In this document: one piece after another, positions 21,424 to 33,239 of the stretch | Layout: each line of letters starts with the position of its first letter | Numbering within the stretch: the stretch's first letter is position 1 | NCBI GenBank assembly: GCA_000827325.1 | Contig: KN832878.1 | Span: 682,001 to 746,000, forward strand | Source of the DNA: Oidiodendron maius Zn | Taxonomy: Eukaryota > Ascomycota > Leotiomycetes > Myxotrichaceae | Length of the DNA stretch: 64,000 bases | Reading direction: 5' to 3' | Program-made: the position numbers and the translations under genes | The notes under the pieces: generated by a model | What the model saw: only the letters and a program-made list of their open reading frames with translations | What the model was told of the DNA's origin: nothing | Database searches by the model: none

Positions 21424-22440
21424 GTCATGGACGTCGGAACAACTCCCATTCTTATCAACTTGTCAGTTTTAGTATGGGCAACCTCGCTCTTGCGCTCAGA
21501 ATGAGTCCTATCGCGCAACATGACGTACCCACAAGGAGGTTGACGTTGGCCATTTTGAAAGTGGCACACACAACCTTTTAGAAAACCTCCCGTTCAGACT
21601 TGACGAAGCAACTCTGCTCAGGGAATGTTTTAACTGGGTCCTCGATTAGTATCGGCACGGGAATGGTGCCGCATAAAGTGGAATTCATCTAAGACGCAAC
21701 GCAACAGATCGGAGCGGATGCAGGCCACATCTCAAGTTCACAAGACACCCTTACTATTGCGAAGTGGGGAGTGGATTGAGCCACTAGAAGTTTCCTTATT
21801 TCCCACCTCGGGGATGCTATCAATTTCAATAGGTTTCTAGTGAAGCCATGTAATTGGTGAGACGCGGATCGACAATTCAGAACCAGAAACCCCCTTTAAC
21901 GACTTACTAAATGTCGCGTAGGCCCTAATAGTTTCATGCCGCTTGGCATGAAACTATTTGCCATTGTGACCCCCGCGTCGAGGTTCTCAAGAACTATATT
22001 CGCCAAGCTGTTGAGAAGTCTATTATAATATTGCCTACCTTCCTTACCCTTTCCTTTACACCCTAGATACTAGTACGGATCCTCACGATATCTTCTCGTG
22101 CTGTAGGACGTACCGCATATGCATGACTTTCTCTTGATAAGTATGGTACTCGAATACTTGCAGTGGATGCCAAGGACGACATACTGGAAACACTGCAAGT
22201 AACTCTAGCACACGCGATACTCAAGTGCGGGCAATTCTGCCTCCCGATGATGTGTGCTCGAGATGCAAGACCTATCACTTAATACCCAACTTCCCTCTTC
22301 ATAAAGATAGCTTTCGCATACTTGTCGCGGATGTTGAGTACACCATGTACTCGAAACGCATCTATACGAGACACGAGCCGAGCTGTGGCGCATAAAGCTC
22401 TCGCTGTACAAGTAAGGACATGGGCGCTAAAGAGGTGGTA
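21424..22440. other. Gene-free region holding a perfect hairpin
   Basis: No coding frame is supported. The hairpin at 21927-21958 is the main structure seen. Confidence 0.4.
21927..21958. repeat. Perfect 14-bp inverted repeat with 4-nt loop
   Basis: AATAGTTTCATGCC, loop GCTT, then GGCATGAAACTATT: every base of the 14-bp arms pairs. It lies about 500 bp past the stop of the zinc-finger gene. It could be an RNA stem, a protein-binding palindrome or the centre of a small fold-back element. Nothing in the flanks decides this. Confidence 0.85.
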
Positions 22441-22629
22441 TGAGTCGAGGCAGCGCTCTTTGACAGAGGAAACTCAGAGAGCGTGGGAGGCAAAGGGGTA
22501 GAAGGTTGGCCCGACATGGGAGCGAAGCAATACAGGGGTTAGGACCGCAGCAGAGACAAGAAGGGTTCACGCAGGAGGGATAGCAGAGGGATGGTAGAGG
22601 GAGGTCAGAGGGAGGGAAAGGGGATATGG

Positions 22630-22995
22630 CACAGAACATAAGACGGGCCACAGAGCCCAAAGCTAGCCACAGTATAGGACGGGCCAGAGAGCCCAGAGCA
22701 GGCTACAGAGTATAGGACGGGCCAGAGAGCCCAGAGCAGGTCGCAGAGCATAGAACGCTCAGAGCAGGCCAGAGAGTATAGGGCGGGTCACAGAGCCCAG
22801 AGCGGGACACAGAGCCCGAGCAGGCTACAGACTATAGGACGCTCAGAGCAGACCAGATTGTATAGGGCGGGTCACAGAGCCCAGAGCGGGTCACAGAGCC
22901 CGAGCAGGCTACAGACTATAGGACGCTCAGAGCAGACCAAATTGTATAGGACGGGCCAGGAGCCCGGCGTAGGCCACAAGGCCTAAAGCAGGGAG
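22630..22995 (+). repeat. Purine-rich minisatellite
   Basis: Imperfect repeats of a unit built from CACAGAGCCCAGAGCAGG and ACTATAGGACGCTCAGAGCA or TATAGGACGGGCCAGAGAG pieces, about 35-100 bp per higher-order unit. One long unit (GGGTCACAGAGCCCAGAGCG...CTCAGAGCAGACCA) occurs nearly twice at 22790-22860 and 22865-22940. The strand is strongly enriched in G and A from about 22440 to 23190, so the repeat sits inside a longer purine-skewed tract. No frame is open through it. Confidence 0.8.
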
Positions 22996-24125
22996 TGTAA
23001 GGGGGTCAGGAAGGGTCAAGAGAGCAAAATAGCTATGGAGGGTGAGGGGGACAAGGAGGGTTCATGCATGAGGGAGGGCAAGCAGGACCGAAAATGCAGG
23101 GATGGTATATACAGGAGCAGGAGGGAAGGGTACAGGACCTAGGACAAGAGGTAGGGCAAGCAGGATAAAGCAGGACAAAAACAACAGTGCTCTAGTGTCT
23201 ACAACGCCGAGATAGCTCCCTTTCCAGCAATTTTGCACCCGTCACTTTGTAGAAAGAGATATAAGAGGGCTTATGACGCTCTAAGGACTCGAGGATATGA
23301 GTTTAATAGGCTAGCTCGACCTAGATATAATAATACGATCGCAACATCCATGTACGACGGTATAATTTCTGCACTTGACAGGGAGATAGGTGGTCCAAAG
23401 CATGGTTGAAAGGGAATGGCATCATCAGTCAGGGGCAGGTAATATGCTATAGCTTACTTTAAGAAGGATATGCATTATCTTGATATCATGGGAACAAAAG
23501 TTGTGGATAAATAGTGTGTTTTCGCGTGCCGTTGCTCCACCGACTTTTCGCAAACCATTCAATAACTTCATCAAAGTATAATAAATTTGTCACAGCTTAA
23601 TAGACAGCACATCGCGGCATACTCTGTCTGCTTATTGTCGAACCGTCCTCCTAGAACTCCACCAAACACAGTATATATGTCCCTGATTTCAATCAATTGC
23701 GCGCTAAGTTATATCGTGTCTAAATATTAGGTGGGTTTCAAACCCGAACATTTGTATCTGGTAGAAAACACTAATATGTCTTGAATCAGACCGTGTCCGA
23801 AGAAGAACAGTAGTGAATTATTTATTAAAGCCTACAGCACCACCTCTATCCGTTCGAATATCGCTAGATGCAGGAGCAGGTAGATGTTTTATGGCACTTT
23901 GTATTTAAGGAGGAAGACCTGCTCATTGTAGGTAAATCATCTTTCGGCGGCGGTGTTATATTTGGCGCAGCACAATTGTTTGGTCGCAGTGGCATTGGCC
24001 TTATAACCATCCCTTCAGATTGGACGGAACAGGAGCAGTACATCAAAATCCAAATGGTTCCTAGCACAGGTTCGATATTTTATAATGGCGGGAGGGACAA
24101 AAAGGCCAAGAAGAAGACAGATACC
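22996..24125. other. Gene-poor stretch before the small zinc-binding gene
   Basis: G-rich to about 23190, AT-rich after. The plus frame open from 23868 runs in phase into the first exon of the gene at 24126, so an upstream start at 23868 is possible. That longer N-terminus shows no recognisable domain. Confidence 0.35.
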
Positions 24126-24426
24126 ATGCCTTTAACGGTACAAGAAATAGTACGCCCTACCTTTGCCTTAACGCTCCACGGACTAAGTGTAGGATTTATT
24201 ATGCTAACGGCTCTAGCGGCCGAGGAGAAAGACTGTGTGGGTATGGCAATGTGTAAGTAGATTAGTCACAAAACAAGCTCGATCGAAGTCTAACTAGACA
24301 CTTGAGTAGTGCTACTGTGGGCACCTGCACATTCGTATCATGGCCGAGTCGTGTCCCGAGTGTGGCCATGCACGGTGCGCATACTGTCAGACAACGAAAG
24401 TCCCGGCAAGTGGTCGACATAACTGA
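24126..24426 (+). CDS. Small zinc-binding protein with a 12-nt first exon (54 aa)
   Basis: Three exons are inferred: 24126-24137, 24217-24252 and 24310-24426. Intron 1 has donor GGTACAAG and a strong TATGCTAAC branch site just before CTCTAG. Intron 2 has donor GTAAGT and branch GTCTAAC before GAGTAG. Joined, they give TRPRRKTVWVWQCCYCGH and SCPECGHARCAYC. This is the W-x-CC-x-CG...CP-x-CG-x-x-RC-x-x-C pattern of a group of tiny fungal zinc-ribbon-like proteins, whose role I do not know. Neither intron nor frame would be found by ORF length alone. The start MPLT is chosen for size; a start at 23868 would add 86 residues. Confidence 0.6.
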
Positions 24427-25200
24427 TGTGGCCCAGTTTGCAATATATTATGGCTCTATACTGTAACTATATGCAACACCTCTTAAAATCATACTTGAAA
24501 TAAATAAATCATTGATCGAGCGCTGTGCTCCACACTTTGAGAGCCAATTGTCAAAGCCTATTCGAGCCATGGGGCTGATTCATGAGGAAGAGCCAACAGT
24601 CACGTGACATGCTTCTTTATCTTCGCCAGCATCTGGTGTGGCTGTGTCGTAATTTATCCCCCGTGTTCTGGACCCTTTCCTCTCTTCCTCGGCCGTTCTT
24701 TTTGGTGAGTCAAGAGATGCCAAGACAGTCATCCAGGACATACGAAGTGTTAATTCCCGGGTGAGAAGGCATGTCGGCAATCTCTCAGCCACCTACGACA
24801 TCGTGCCTTCTGGTGCAGCATTTCCCAGGGGAAAGAGAAGAGGAAACAGCAACACAGCCACCAAACCACCACCAACACTCAGGATGAGTCGAAATTTATA
24901 TCCCTGCAAGATCCCCACAGACATTCCAACCATCAGCCATTGTCCAATGAAGTGGTTCGACTGACAGTAGAGTTGGACAATTTTTAACTTCATGAGATCC
25001 CAATGGAGATTTATAAATATGATCGGCCTTCTTGTCTTTGGCAAGAATTCTATAAGCACCACCAACACAGACTTGGACAGGTAGAAAGCTCCCCGAGCCC
25101 TAATTCCCATCTTTTAGCTTCCCACCAACGAGCGGGGCCGATTTAAATGCTACACGCCCTCCCACTACACACAACTTCCACTCAAGCACCACTCGTCACC
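24427..25200. other. Promoter side of the glycosyltransferase gene
   Basis: No supported gene. The last 80 bases are C-rich and A-poor, as in many fungal 5' UTRs. Confidence 0.35.
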
Positions 25201-26430
25201 ATGGAATCCGACTACCAAATACCCGTAGGAGTCCATGCCATACCCTCCGCCCTCCTCGACCTTCGCCCCGACTCTGACGTCGACCATGACCTCCTCCATC
25301 CCCAGCCCATCTCCAGCGAGAAGAACATTTGGTTTTTCTGGCACTCCGGCTTCGCGAATATGCATCCCTACACCCAGCGCAACATCCGCGCCTGGCACCG
25401 CCGCTTCTCCAAGCAGGGTTGGGCCGTCCGTGTCATGGACCGCCTGGCCGGCTCGCCCCTGAACATCGCCAACTTTCTGGACACCACCGATCCAGCTATC
25501 TTTCCCCGCGCTTTCGTCGATGGGACTATCGGGGGCGACTATGCGCCCCAGCATACGTCGGATCTCGTGCGCTGGCCGCTGCTGCTTAAGTATGGCGGTG
25601 TGTATGCCGACGTGGGCCTGATGCAGATAGGGGATCTAGATAAGCTTTGGAACGAGACCATCGCCAATGATGACTCTCGATACGAGGTCATTTCGTACAA
25701 TTGCGGAGGCGCGGACGAGCGCAACCTAGCGAATTACTTCCTCGCGTCTCGTCGGAACAACCCCCTCTTCGAGCGATGCCACAGGCTCTTCCTTGAGCTC
25801 TGGGCTGCAGATGGTGGAAAGACCAGCACGGAGGGTATGCATAGCAGTCCGCTATTAAAGGGCGCTCCGATAATGGGAGACAATGCTCTCACATTTGAGG
25901 AGAACGGAAAGAAATTCAGCGCAGAGGAAGTGGGGAAGATGCTAACGGATTATATTACCCAAGGCCAAGTCCTGGTGCTCGTCATGGGGCTTATCGATGA
26001 GGAAGACGGCTGGAATGGACCGAAATACGCTGCGGAACACGTCTTTGCCATCGAGTACATGATTGGCTCACAACTCATCAACGAATACACCGCGTGGAAC
26101 GGACCGAGAGCATTCGAGCTCATGTCTCTTCATCTCCCGAAAGACGGCGAATTGGAGAGCGAGGACCAGAAATTGGCGCGGGGGATCGTGGAGGCGTGTT
26201 TACAGAAGAGTTTTGGATTCAAGCTGGCCCACGGGCTGATCATAAGAGTCCTGGGAGAGACGCTCGGGTCACTGTGGAGAAAGCATACGGGCTCGGACTA
26301 TGTGCCCGGCACGTATGCGCATTGGTTGAGGCAAGGTATGATATACTGGACGCCGGATGAACTTCCTCAAGCATTGGACTTTAAGGAGATAGCGCCGTTT
26401 AAGAGGGGACCATTGTTAAGAGAGAAATAG
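25201..26430 (+). CDS. Caps_synth / GT32-like glycosyltransferase
   Basis: Single exon, 409 aa. The ATG at 25201 lies in a strong context (CACCATGG) and is preferred over an in-frame ATG at 25147. Features are KNIWFFWHSGFANMHPYTQR near residue 45, a VRVMDR strand, and HTSDLVRWPLLLKYGGVYAD followed by VG near residues 120-142. That is the nucleotide-sugar-binding signature of the capsular polysaccharide synthesis/GT32 group, with DVG where GT32 proteins often have DxD. There is no signal peptide or membrane anchor at the start, so it may be cytosolic. The sugar and acceptor are unknown. G+C is higher than in the neighbours, so this gene has escaped the AT-rich decay around it. Confidence 0.8.
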   Translation: MESDYQIPVGVHAIPSALLDLRPDSDVDHDLLHPQPISSEKNIWFFWHSGFANMHPYTQRNIRAWHRRFSKQGWAVRVMDRLAGSPLNIANFLDTTDPAIFPRAFVDGTIGGDYAPQHTSDLVRWPLLLKYGGVYADVGLMQIGDLDKLWNETIANDDSRYEVISYNCGGADERNLANYFLASRRNNPLFERCHRLFLELWAADGGKTSTEGMHSSPLLKGAPIMGDNALTFEENGKKFSAEEVGKMLTDYITQGQVLVLVMGLIDEEDGWNGPKYAAEHVFAIEYMIGSQLINEYTAWNGPRAFELMSLHLPKDGELESEDQKLARGIVEACLQKSFGFKLAHGLIIRVLGETLGSLWRKHTGSDYVPGTYAHWLRQGMIYWTPDELPQALDFKEIAPFKRGPLLREK

Positions 26431-26552
26431 AAGGGTTAGATAGATAGACTGAATACACCATATAGATCAAGAGTGGAACGTTGCAGGCTTGGTTTGTGCT
26501 AAATTTGAGTGGGAGGGTATTTTAGGATCGATTATAAGGGGCGATCAATTCC

Positions 26553-26978
26553 ATGTTCTTCTGGAACCGCCTGGCGGCAAAGTGTTATGTCTCCCTCTCC
26601 GACTTTAGCCATGGAAGTACACCAGAGGATCGGTTTTCAATATGCAAATGGTTCACACGTGGATGGACCCTGCAAGAGCTCCTGCACCGCGGATCCTCCC
26701 TTTCTACGATAACGTCTGGGGAGAGGCCGGCAGTAAGATTTAGCTTCGCCATGTCATATCAGGCATTGCGTCAATCCCGAAGGAAGCCGTATTGGATGAT
26801 ACTCTACTGGCCTAGTCGTCAATTTCGCAGGAAATGTCATAGGCGGCCTCGCGCGTCACAAGTCGCATCTAAGAACACGGCTTACTATCTCCTGGGCATA
26901 TTCGACGTCTCTATGCCCTTATTCTACGAGGAGAGACATTGCGCGTTATTTCAGATTGGGGACTGCCGAGCTAGCTAG
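26553..26978 (+). pseudogene. HET-domain gene relic
   Basis: The frame shows CYVSLSDFSHGS, then SICKWFTRGWTLQELL, and later SKNTAYYLLGIFDVSMPLFY. These are the second and third conserved blocks of a HET domain (usually CYVYLSD, WF-x-RGWTLQELLAP and AYCLLGIF-x-V-x-MPLLYGE). Between them the expected FFD...W...IG segment is unreadable, and after EERHC the frame diverges from the family. No N-terminal block is found upstream. It is a decayed internal fragment. Confidence 0.7.
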
Positions 26979-27747
26979 TGGCCGTGACAATGTGGACACT
27001 TGCCGGGCGCAGCGAGGGATGGTAAAGATCGTACTACGAGTCAAATACTTAGCCAAGTTAGCTCCGTACCTGAGGAGTACTAGGATGGTAGGCCTCGTGC
27101 TCTCAACGTGTGGCTTAGTAATACTAATAATACATAGGATTATACTCTGTTGTGAAAGGGGATTCAGCTGCGGCATAATAAGTGGGGGAAGGGGTGATTA
27201 TTTCGTGGTGGGGGAGTGGGAGGGATAAGCTTACACTTGTAGGCTTGTTTGCGCCCCATCTCACCTTATGCTAGCACTAACCGAGGTAATCCTACGAACC
27301 TTACGAAGTACCGAATATCTTATATTATAGGATTGGGATCCTGCGAAGCCTTTAAAGAGTGAAACCGGGACTCTCCTTTATATTATATAGCTTTAGTTCT
27401 AGAATCCTTTAGCAGGCGAAGTTTTAAGGCTGGCTATGTAGAGCAGTAGAGTATATACCATACTCTGGATTTACAAGATGCAGTGTTAAGGATCAAACTG
27501 AAAATCCTCCTATTGTAAGCAATAGGTATGTCGCTATTCCTCCAGCAATTTCGTACATAGCAAGACTCTACGGCCTAAGAGGAAACCTGTATAAATAACT
27601 GCTACTTTTCCCTTGCTTTTCATTTTACGTCAATCAAACAATCTAACAGCAAATCAACCCAACGCAACAGCATCCGATCCCCTACAGGCTTATTCCGATC
27701 TACTTTCATACCTCGAAGCCCAAACCCTCGACCACAAAACCAGCAAA
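26979..27747. other. AT-rich intergenic stretch and 5' UTR of the next gene
   Basis: No supported gene. A C/A-rich leader (about 27615-27747) precedes the ATG at 27748. Confidence 0.35.
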
Positions 27748-28261
27748 ATGCTTTTCTCAAACCCCCTCGCTCTCGCTCTAGTAGCAACCCCTCTTATCTC
27801 TGCTCTCCCAGTCCCAAACCCAGGCTGGGATTCCCCTAAAGCCGTCGCTGCGTAAGCCCACCCTCTCCCATCCCTAATACAGCAAATCTCTTACACTGCC
27901 TAGCGTGAAGTCCTGTGCCCTTGGTATGAGCCTTATCGGAGGCGCCTGCGTCGCCGCCGCTACGCTCCCCAACCACCCGGCCGTCCAAATCGGCGGCGCC
28001 GCCGTCGGCCTCGCTGCTACTGCAACTGGCGGTCACGCCATCGCTAAAGAATTAAAGGACAGTAACACGAAAAGCGATAAGGAGTTCAACGATGCTGTAG
28101 ATTCAAACCAGAAGAAGGTTGCAGCGGCCCAGGATGAGAGGCTCAAGAACGCGGCTGCGGCGGCGGCTGGGCCTCCAGGCAATGGGCCAAAGATTCCAGC
28201 AGAAAAGACTCCAGCAAAAGATGTGCAAAAGCAGTCTCATAAATTGCAGGGTTGGGCTTGA
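27748..28261 (+). CDS. Small secreted protein with a glycine/alanine-rich hydrophobic core
   Basis: Two exons, 27748-27851 and 27904-28261 (153 aa); the 52-bp intron is GTAAGC...CTAG. The N-terminus MLFSNPLALALVATPLISAL is a clear signal peptide, likely cleaved near ISALPV. After splicing the mature part has KSCALGMSLIGGACVAAATL and VQIGGAAVGLAATATGGHA, a glycine-zipper-like hydrophobic region with two cysteines. A charged, Lys/Ala-rich tail follows (QKKVAAAQDERLKN, AEKTPAKDVQKQSHK). I know no family. Glycine zippers can insert into or assemble at membranes, so a membrane-active or cell-wall role is possible but speculative. Its position in an accessory region suits an effector-like protein. 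Confidence 0.7.
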
Positions 28262-29642
28262 GCTTCCTAGGAATTAGAGTGCTAACAGTGGAAGGGAAAA
28301 AAACGGTCCGTGTATAGAGTGTGCAAATTAGCGCATGGTGTTTGGCGTTTTAGTTGAGCTACTATTTGTAGATAGCTATGGAAAAGTTTTTGGCCTTGAG
28401 ATTATCGTAAGCTTTGAGCTTATTGTTGTTCCTTTTTTTATTTCTTTTTCGTTCTGCCTGATATTTTCCCCTGTTAAAATCGCGGAGAGTGACATCACCT
28501 AGGTCCAGATTGTGGAATTGAGGGAAATCGATACAGATAGACAGGATATAGCTTGCCTTATTATAGCAAATCCGCTTGAAGAACGCGGTTATATCCTCAG
28601 AGGTGCACATAGAAAAATCAAAACGATTCTGGACATTAACAATCGAGCTGGCCCGGAGGTGGACGGTCTTGTTTGCGCGAATGAGCCCCGGAGCAGGCTC
28701 TTGGATTTGGGATTACCCAAGCCAGGGGGTATGTCGGACATGCATCAGAGTTCGCTGGGGACGTCGGGGAAGCTTGCCGACATGTTAGTGGTCATAGGCT
28801 GTTGATGCTGTGAGATTCAGTCGACAAGTTGTGTACGTAGATTATAATTGCCTTAGTGTCTGATTGTCAGCGCTGATCACCTCTCCTTGGTCCGTGAGCA
28901 GAAAAGAAGATGTGAAGGATATTCAAATATTGTGGTCCGCGCGGATAGTCAGTACATCCGCAACGGAGTGAGCACGCTCAATGCACAATATAAATAGTGT
29001 GGTTACATGAACCTAGAACGCCAGTAAATTCAATACAACTGATTCCACACTCAGCCTTATGAATCCTTTGATCTTGTAACCTCTGACAGAAGAATATCTC
29101 TACTCCGAGTAAAGTACTCAGAGTCACAACCGCGCATGGGCCCAAGGCCGAAGACCATAGTTGCTTGTAAAGTCAATAAAGTTGAAGCGAAGAAGTTTGC
29201 AAGTGAGTGTATTCCTCGTTTAACCCCGCGTTCTGGGAAACCAAAAGAGATGCGGGGAATCATCCTCGTCCCTGCCGATCATGACAGATTAGCGCTCGTA
29301 TGTTCGGCGCTTTGGTCGGAAGCTCTAAACAGCCGGTCTGAATCGTGCTTATATCTCATATTAGTAGTAGGACTGCCGATTCCCCTGGCTTATTTTTCAC
29401 CCCCTCGGGCGAAAAGGGCCCGCAAACACACACTCGCATCGACTTTGGCCGAAGAAACCCCCTCTTGCCCGCCCTGCAAAGCTTGTGTGCCGAGATGATA
29501 AATCCTGCGTGTCAGTCTGGTAATCATGGAAATCTTGCAATGGTTATGATGACTTATTTAAAAGTGGCCGGTCGCTTTTGGAATCTAATCGAAAATTGAT
29601 ATGCATCAGATCGACTGTGCCAAAAGGTCTATCTAGCTCATC
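28262..29642. other. Intergenic region before the GH106-like gene
   Basis: Short frames at 28512-28805 and 29136-29498 lack recognisable domains and I do not call them genes. Confidence 0.35.
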
Positions 29643-32600
29643 ATGCAGTCGTTTGCAGGCCTTGCCCTTGTGGCTCTGATGCTTCAGTGCCAACCTGCCT
29701 GTGCCGGGACGAATGACCAAGTCAATGCCGACATCAACTATGGGACATTTCAGAACCCGGCGGCAATCGTACGGCCGCGATTTCGATATTGGCCGCCAGA
29801 CGCTTCTGTCAATCTCACTCAGGTGGAGGACGATATTAGAGAAGCTGGAAGAGTGGGTGTGGGTGGTGTTGAACTGCTTGGGTATTACTTTTATGGGGAT
29901 GTGCAGTTTTTCCCAGGCAATTATGACCAGTTGCAGTCTGACTGGACAGTGAATTACTTTGGTAGTCCTGCTTGGAGTAAGTATCTATGTGGTAGACAAT
30001 GATAGCACATCGCTGATATCACCTCGCAGAGAATTTAATGAACACTGTTTTATCTACCGCTCAAGATGAAGGTCTCGTAGTAGATATGTCTCTCGGTCCC
30101 AATCAAGGAGCAGGAGTACCAGCCCCTTCTGAATCGGATGGCTTGCTCTTCGATCTTGATTACTACGAGGTTGCGGTACCTATTGGTGGAACTTTTAATG
30201 GAGTTCTACCTGGTTGGGGTTCCGAAGCACTAGTATCTGCTTCAACTGGTCTGGTGACGAACGTTACAACTAATTCAGGCGGCGGGACGACGACTGTTCT
30301 TTCAGAAAGCTCGCTCAACGACATCACTAAGTCCGTAGATCGCAACGGAAACGTCACAATTAGCTTTCCTTCCAAACAGCCAGGCGGCATCGAGAATCGG
30401 GTCTTTGCTTACTACCTCAAGCATTCTCATTACCCAGAGGTGCAATCACAGGCCACTGTGGCAGCCGCCGTGCCACAGTCACCTATCACGACATGGCAGC
30501 AGAACGGATCGTGGGTAGTGGATCATTTTTCCGCCCTAGGGGCTCAAACTTTCATCAGTTATTGGGAAGATAATCTACTTGATTCATCAAATATAAAACT
30601 CATCAAAGAAGTCGGAAATTATGTTTGGGAAGACAGTCAAGAGTTTTATTTCCTTGAGAATACCTTCTGGACGCCGAACTTGCCGGCTACTTTCTTGAAA
30701 AACAGAGGGTACAGCGTGAACAAATATGTTCCTCTTTTGATAAATACATTAACTACGTCGACGTCAGTTAATCTGTATGTTTTGGATTCATCAGACGCTG
30801 GGGCGAGTCACGTCGCTGATTATCGCCAGACGGTATGTGACAATCCCGTACCAGTCTCGATCAAAATATTGACTTGAACCAGCTCACTGAACTAAACCAA
30901 ATTTACCTTCAAACACTCTCCAACTGGGCAGAAACCACGCTTGGAATGCAATTCTCGGCGCAAGTAGTGTATAACCTACCGATGGATATGCTTGCAAACA
31001 TTCCGTATGTCAACGCCCCCGAATGCGAAACGCTGGCCTTTTTGGGCAACATAGATGGCTACAGGCAATTCGCAGGTCCTGCAAATCTTGCTGGCAAACG
31101 CATTATCTCAAGCGAGTCTGGCGCGGTATTCGGCCAGGCTTATTCACAGCCTATCCCGGAAATCATTTCATACTTCAAGAGTTCCATTGTCGGCGGAGTA
31201 AACCAGTTCATTATTCACGGGTATCCATACTCTGGAAACTATGGCAATACAACATGGCCTGGATTCACAACATTTGATTACACTGTCTCGGAGATGCATG
31301 GGCGCCATCAACCTGGTTGGGACTTTTATTCAGATTTCCTAGGTTGGACTTCTAGAGCACAATGGGCCGCTCAGTCCGGAATACCTATCATAGACTTGGC
31401 GTTCTATTCGAAATCCACAGACTATCGTCAAATTACAAGCCAATACTCTCCATCCGATCTTCAACAAGCCGGTACGTTACATTCCTAATCTGGCACGGCA
31501 ATTGCAAAACTGACATGTACAGGTTTTTCCTATGAATATCTTAGTCCCGATAATTTCAATTTGCCAGAAGCATATGTCTCAAACGGAGTGTTTGCTCCCA
31601 AGAGACAGGCATTCAAGGCCATGGCTGTCGGAATTAACGAAATTCTGACAGGTCTAGGCGTTACGAAACTTTCAGAATACGCGCACGATGGTCTGCCTAT
31701 TATCTTTCTTGGAGGCTTGCCATCTAAATTCGAAGGTTATAACCAGCCTGGCTCCAGTTCTGCTAATGCTACTCTATCCAGTCTTACAGCATTAAAGAAC
31801 GTGCATGTCACTTCACCAAACCAAGGTCTTGCCGATGTCTTAGCATCAATAAATATTACGCCGCGAACAACAATATCTACAAATGGCACATGGTACACCT
31901 ATTGGCGTGAGGGACCCTCTGCTGACTACATTTTCGTGTACAATAACCAGCCGATCGGATCTGGCATCTCAACTGGTCAAATTACTTTCCAGTCAACTGG
32001 CGTCCCGTACACATACAATGCTTGGACTGGAGAGATCACGCCTATTGTAGCATACAAGCAGACTTCAACCCATACAACCATCTCACTTGAACTGGCAGGG
32101 GATCAAAGCACAATAATCACTTTCAAGTCAGGATCTCGACCGTTTTACTTACAATCACTTCCGGACTCCACTACTGGAATTAGCTCCTCTGAATCATCCC
32201 TATCCATTCTTATCACCGGTGTCACAGGAAGCTCCGCTATTCTATCCAATGGAACTACATTCACTTTGCCATCTGCATCTGCCAGCCCGTTTGAATTGAC
32301 CAATTGGTCGCTGACCATCGAATCGTGGACCCTGCCATCAAACTTATACGACCTCAACCCTATCGCCACGCGTACCAACTTATCGGCTATCTCAAACATA
32401 CAGTCCCTTGTTCCCTGGCATAGCATCTCCTCTTCCCTTACTAATATATCCGGCCGAGGGTACTACTCAACGACCTTCCAATGGCCTCCCGCTCAGTCCT
32501 CGGCTGATGGAGCATTCATCGACCTCGGCACCATCGTCCATACTGCCCGAGTTTCCATCAATGGCAACACTCTCCCTCCACTCGATATCACCTGGGCCCG

Positions 32601-32817
32601 CGCTGGCATATCGAAATATCTGATGAAGGGATCTAATTTAGTTGAAGTTGTAGTCAGCACACCCTTGGGGAATGCATTAGGAACTATTTGGAGCTCTATT
32701 GTGTCTAGTGGAAAGACTGCGATGTCTCAAGTGGCCGATCCGCCGGGTATAGCAGACTATGGGTTGGTTAACCCGGTAATGATTATACCGTATAATGAGC
32801 ACAAGTTGTTGCAGTAG
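29643..32817 (+). CDS. Secreted GH106-like alpha-L-rhamnosidase
   Basis: Four exons (29643-29976, 30030-30832, 30883-31471, 31523-32817; 1006 aa). All three introns (50-53 bp) restore the frame. A signal peptide (MQSFAGLALVALMLQCQPAC) is followed by RPRFRYWPPDASVNLTQVED and AGRVGVGGVELLGYYFYGD, the opening blocks of the GH106 catalytic barrel. Further blocks are VVDMSLGPNQGAG, FISYWEDNLL, and the Glu-containing FAGPANLAGKRIISSESGA. Many N-glycosylation sequons and a C-terminal beta-rich region with a galactose-binding-like fold (FIDLGTIVHTARVSINGN) are present. GH106 enzymes release terminal L-rhamnose from pectic rhamnogalacturonan and related glycans. The CE12-like esterase 7 kb away fits the same substrate. 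Length is normal for the family. Confidence 0.8.
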
Positions 32818-33239
32818 GTTGATAAAGAGTGCAGGAAGTGAGAATAATTTTAAGGTAGAATAATGATTAAATATGATGAGCCTCTCAATTTCAGTCAAAT
32901 CGAAAGATTGAGCGGCAAGATTTATATTTAAATCTACGACTGTCTCGTGCCTGATGCACCATATGCTGTCTTCGTTAACGCCGCTGCCAAGCTCTCACTA
33001 TCTGTGTTCTAAGCACTGAATTTTAACTACATACTGTATATCTAGGATGCAACTAATTCCCAGGCAGGATTATTTAATGAGGCTTGCAATCTCGTACAGT
33101 GAATATAAAGTATAGTTATTGTACTGTAAATTCTGCGAAGAGGCAAACGTGTGAATCAAAGTAGTCGCTCTAGCCAAGATAATTTTTTTAATCCATCTGA
33201 TGGCATATCCACAAGATAGGCATAGCATACCATAGATCC
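32818..33239. other. 3' flank of the rhamnosidase gene
   Basis: AT-rich; no gene seen. Confidence 0.35.
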
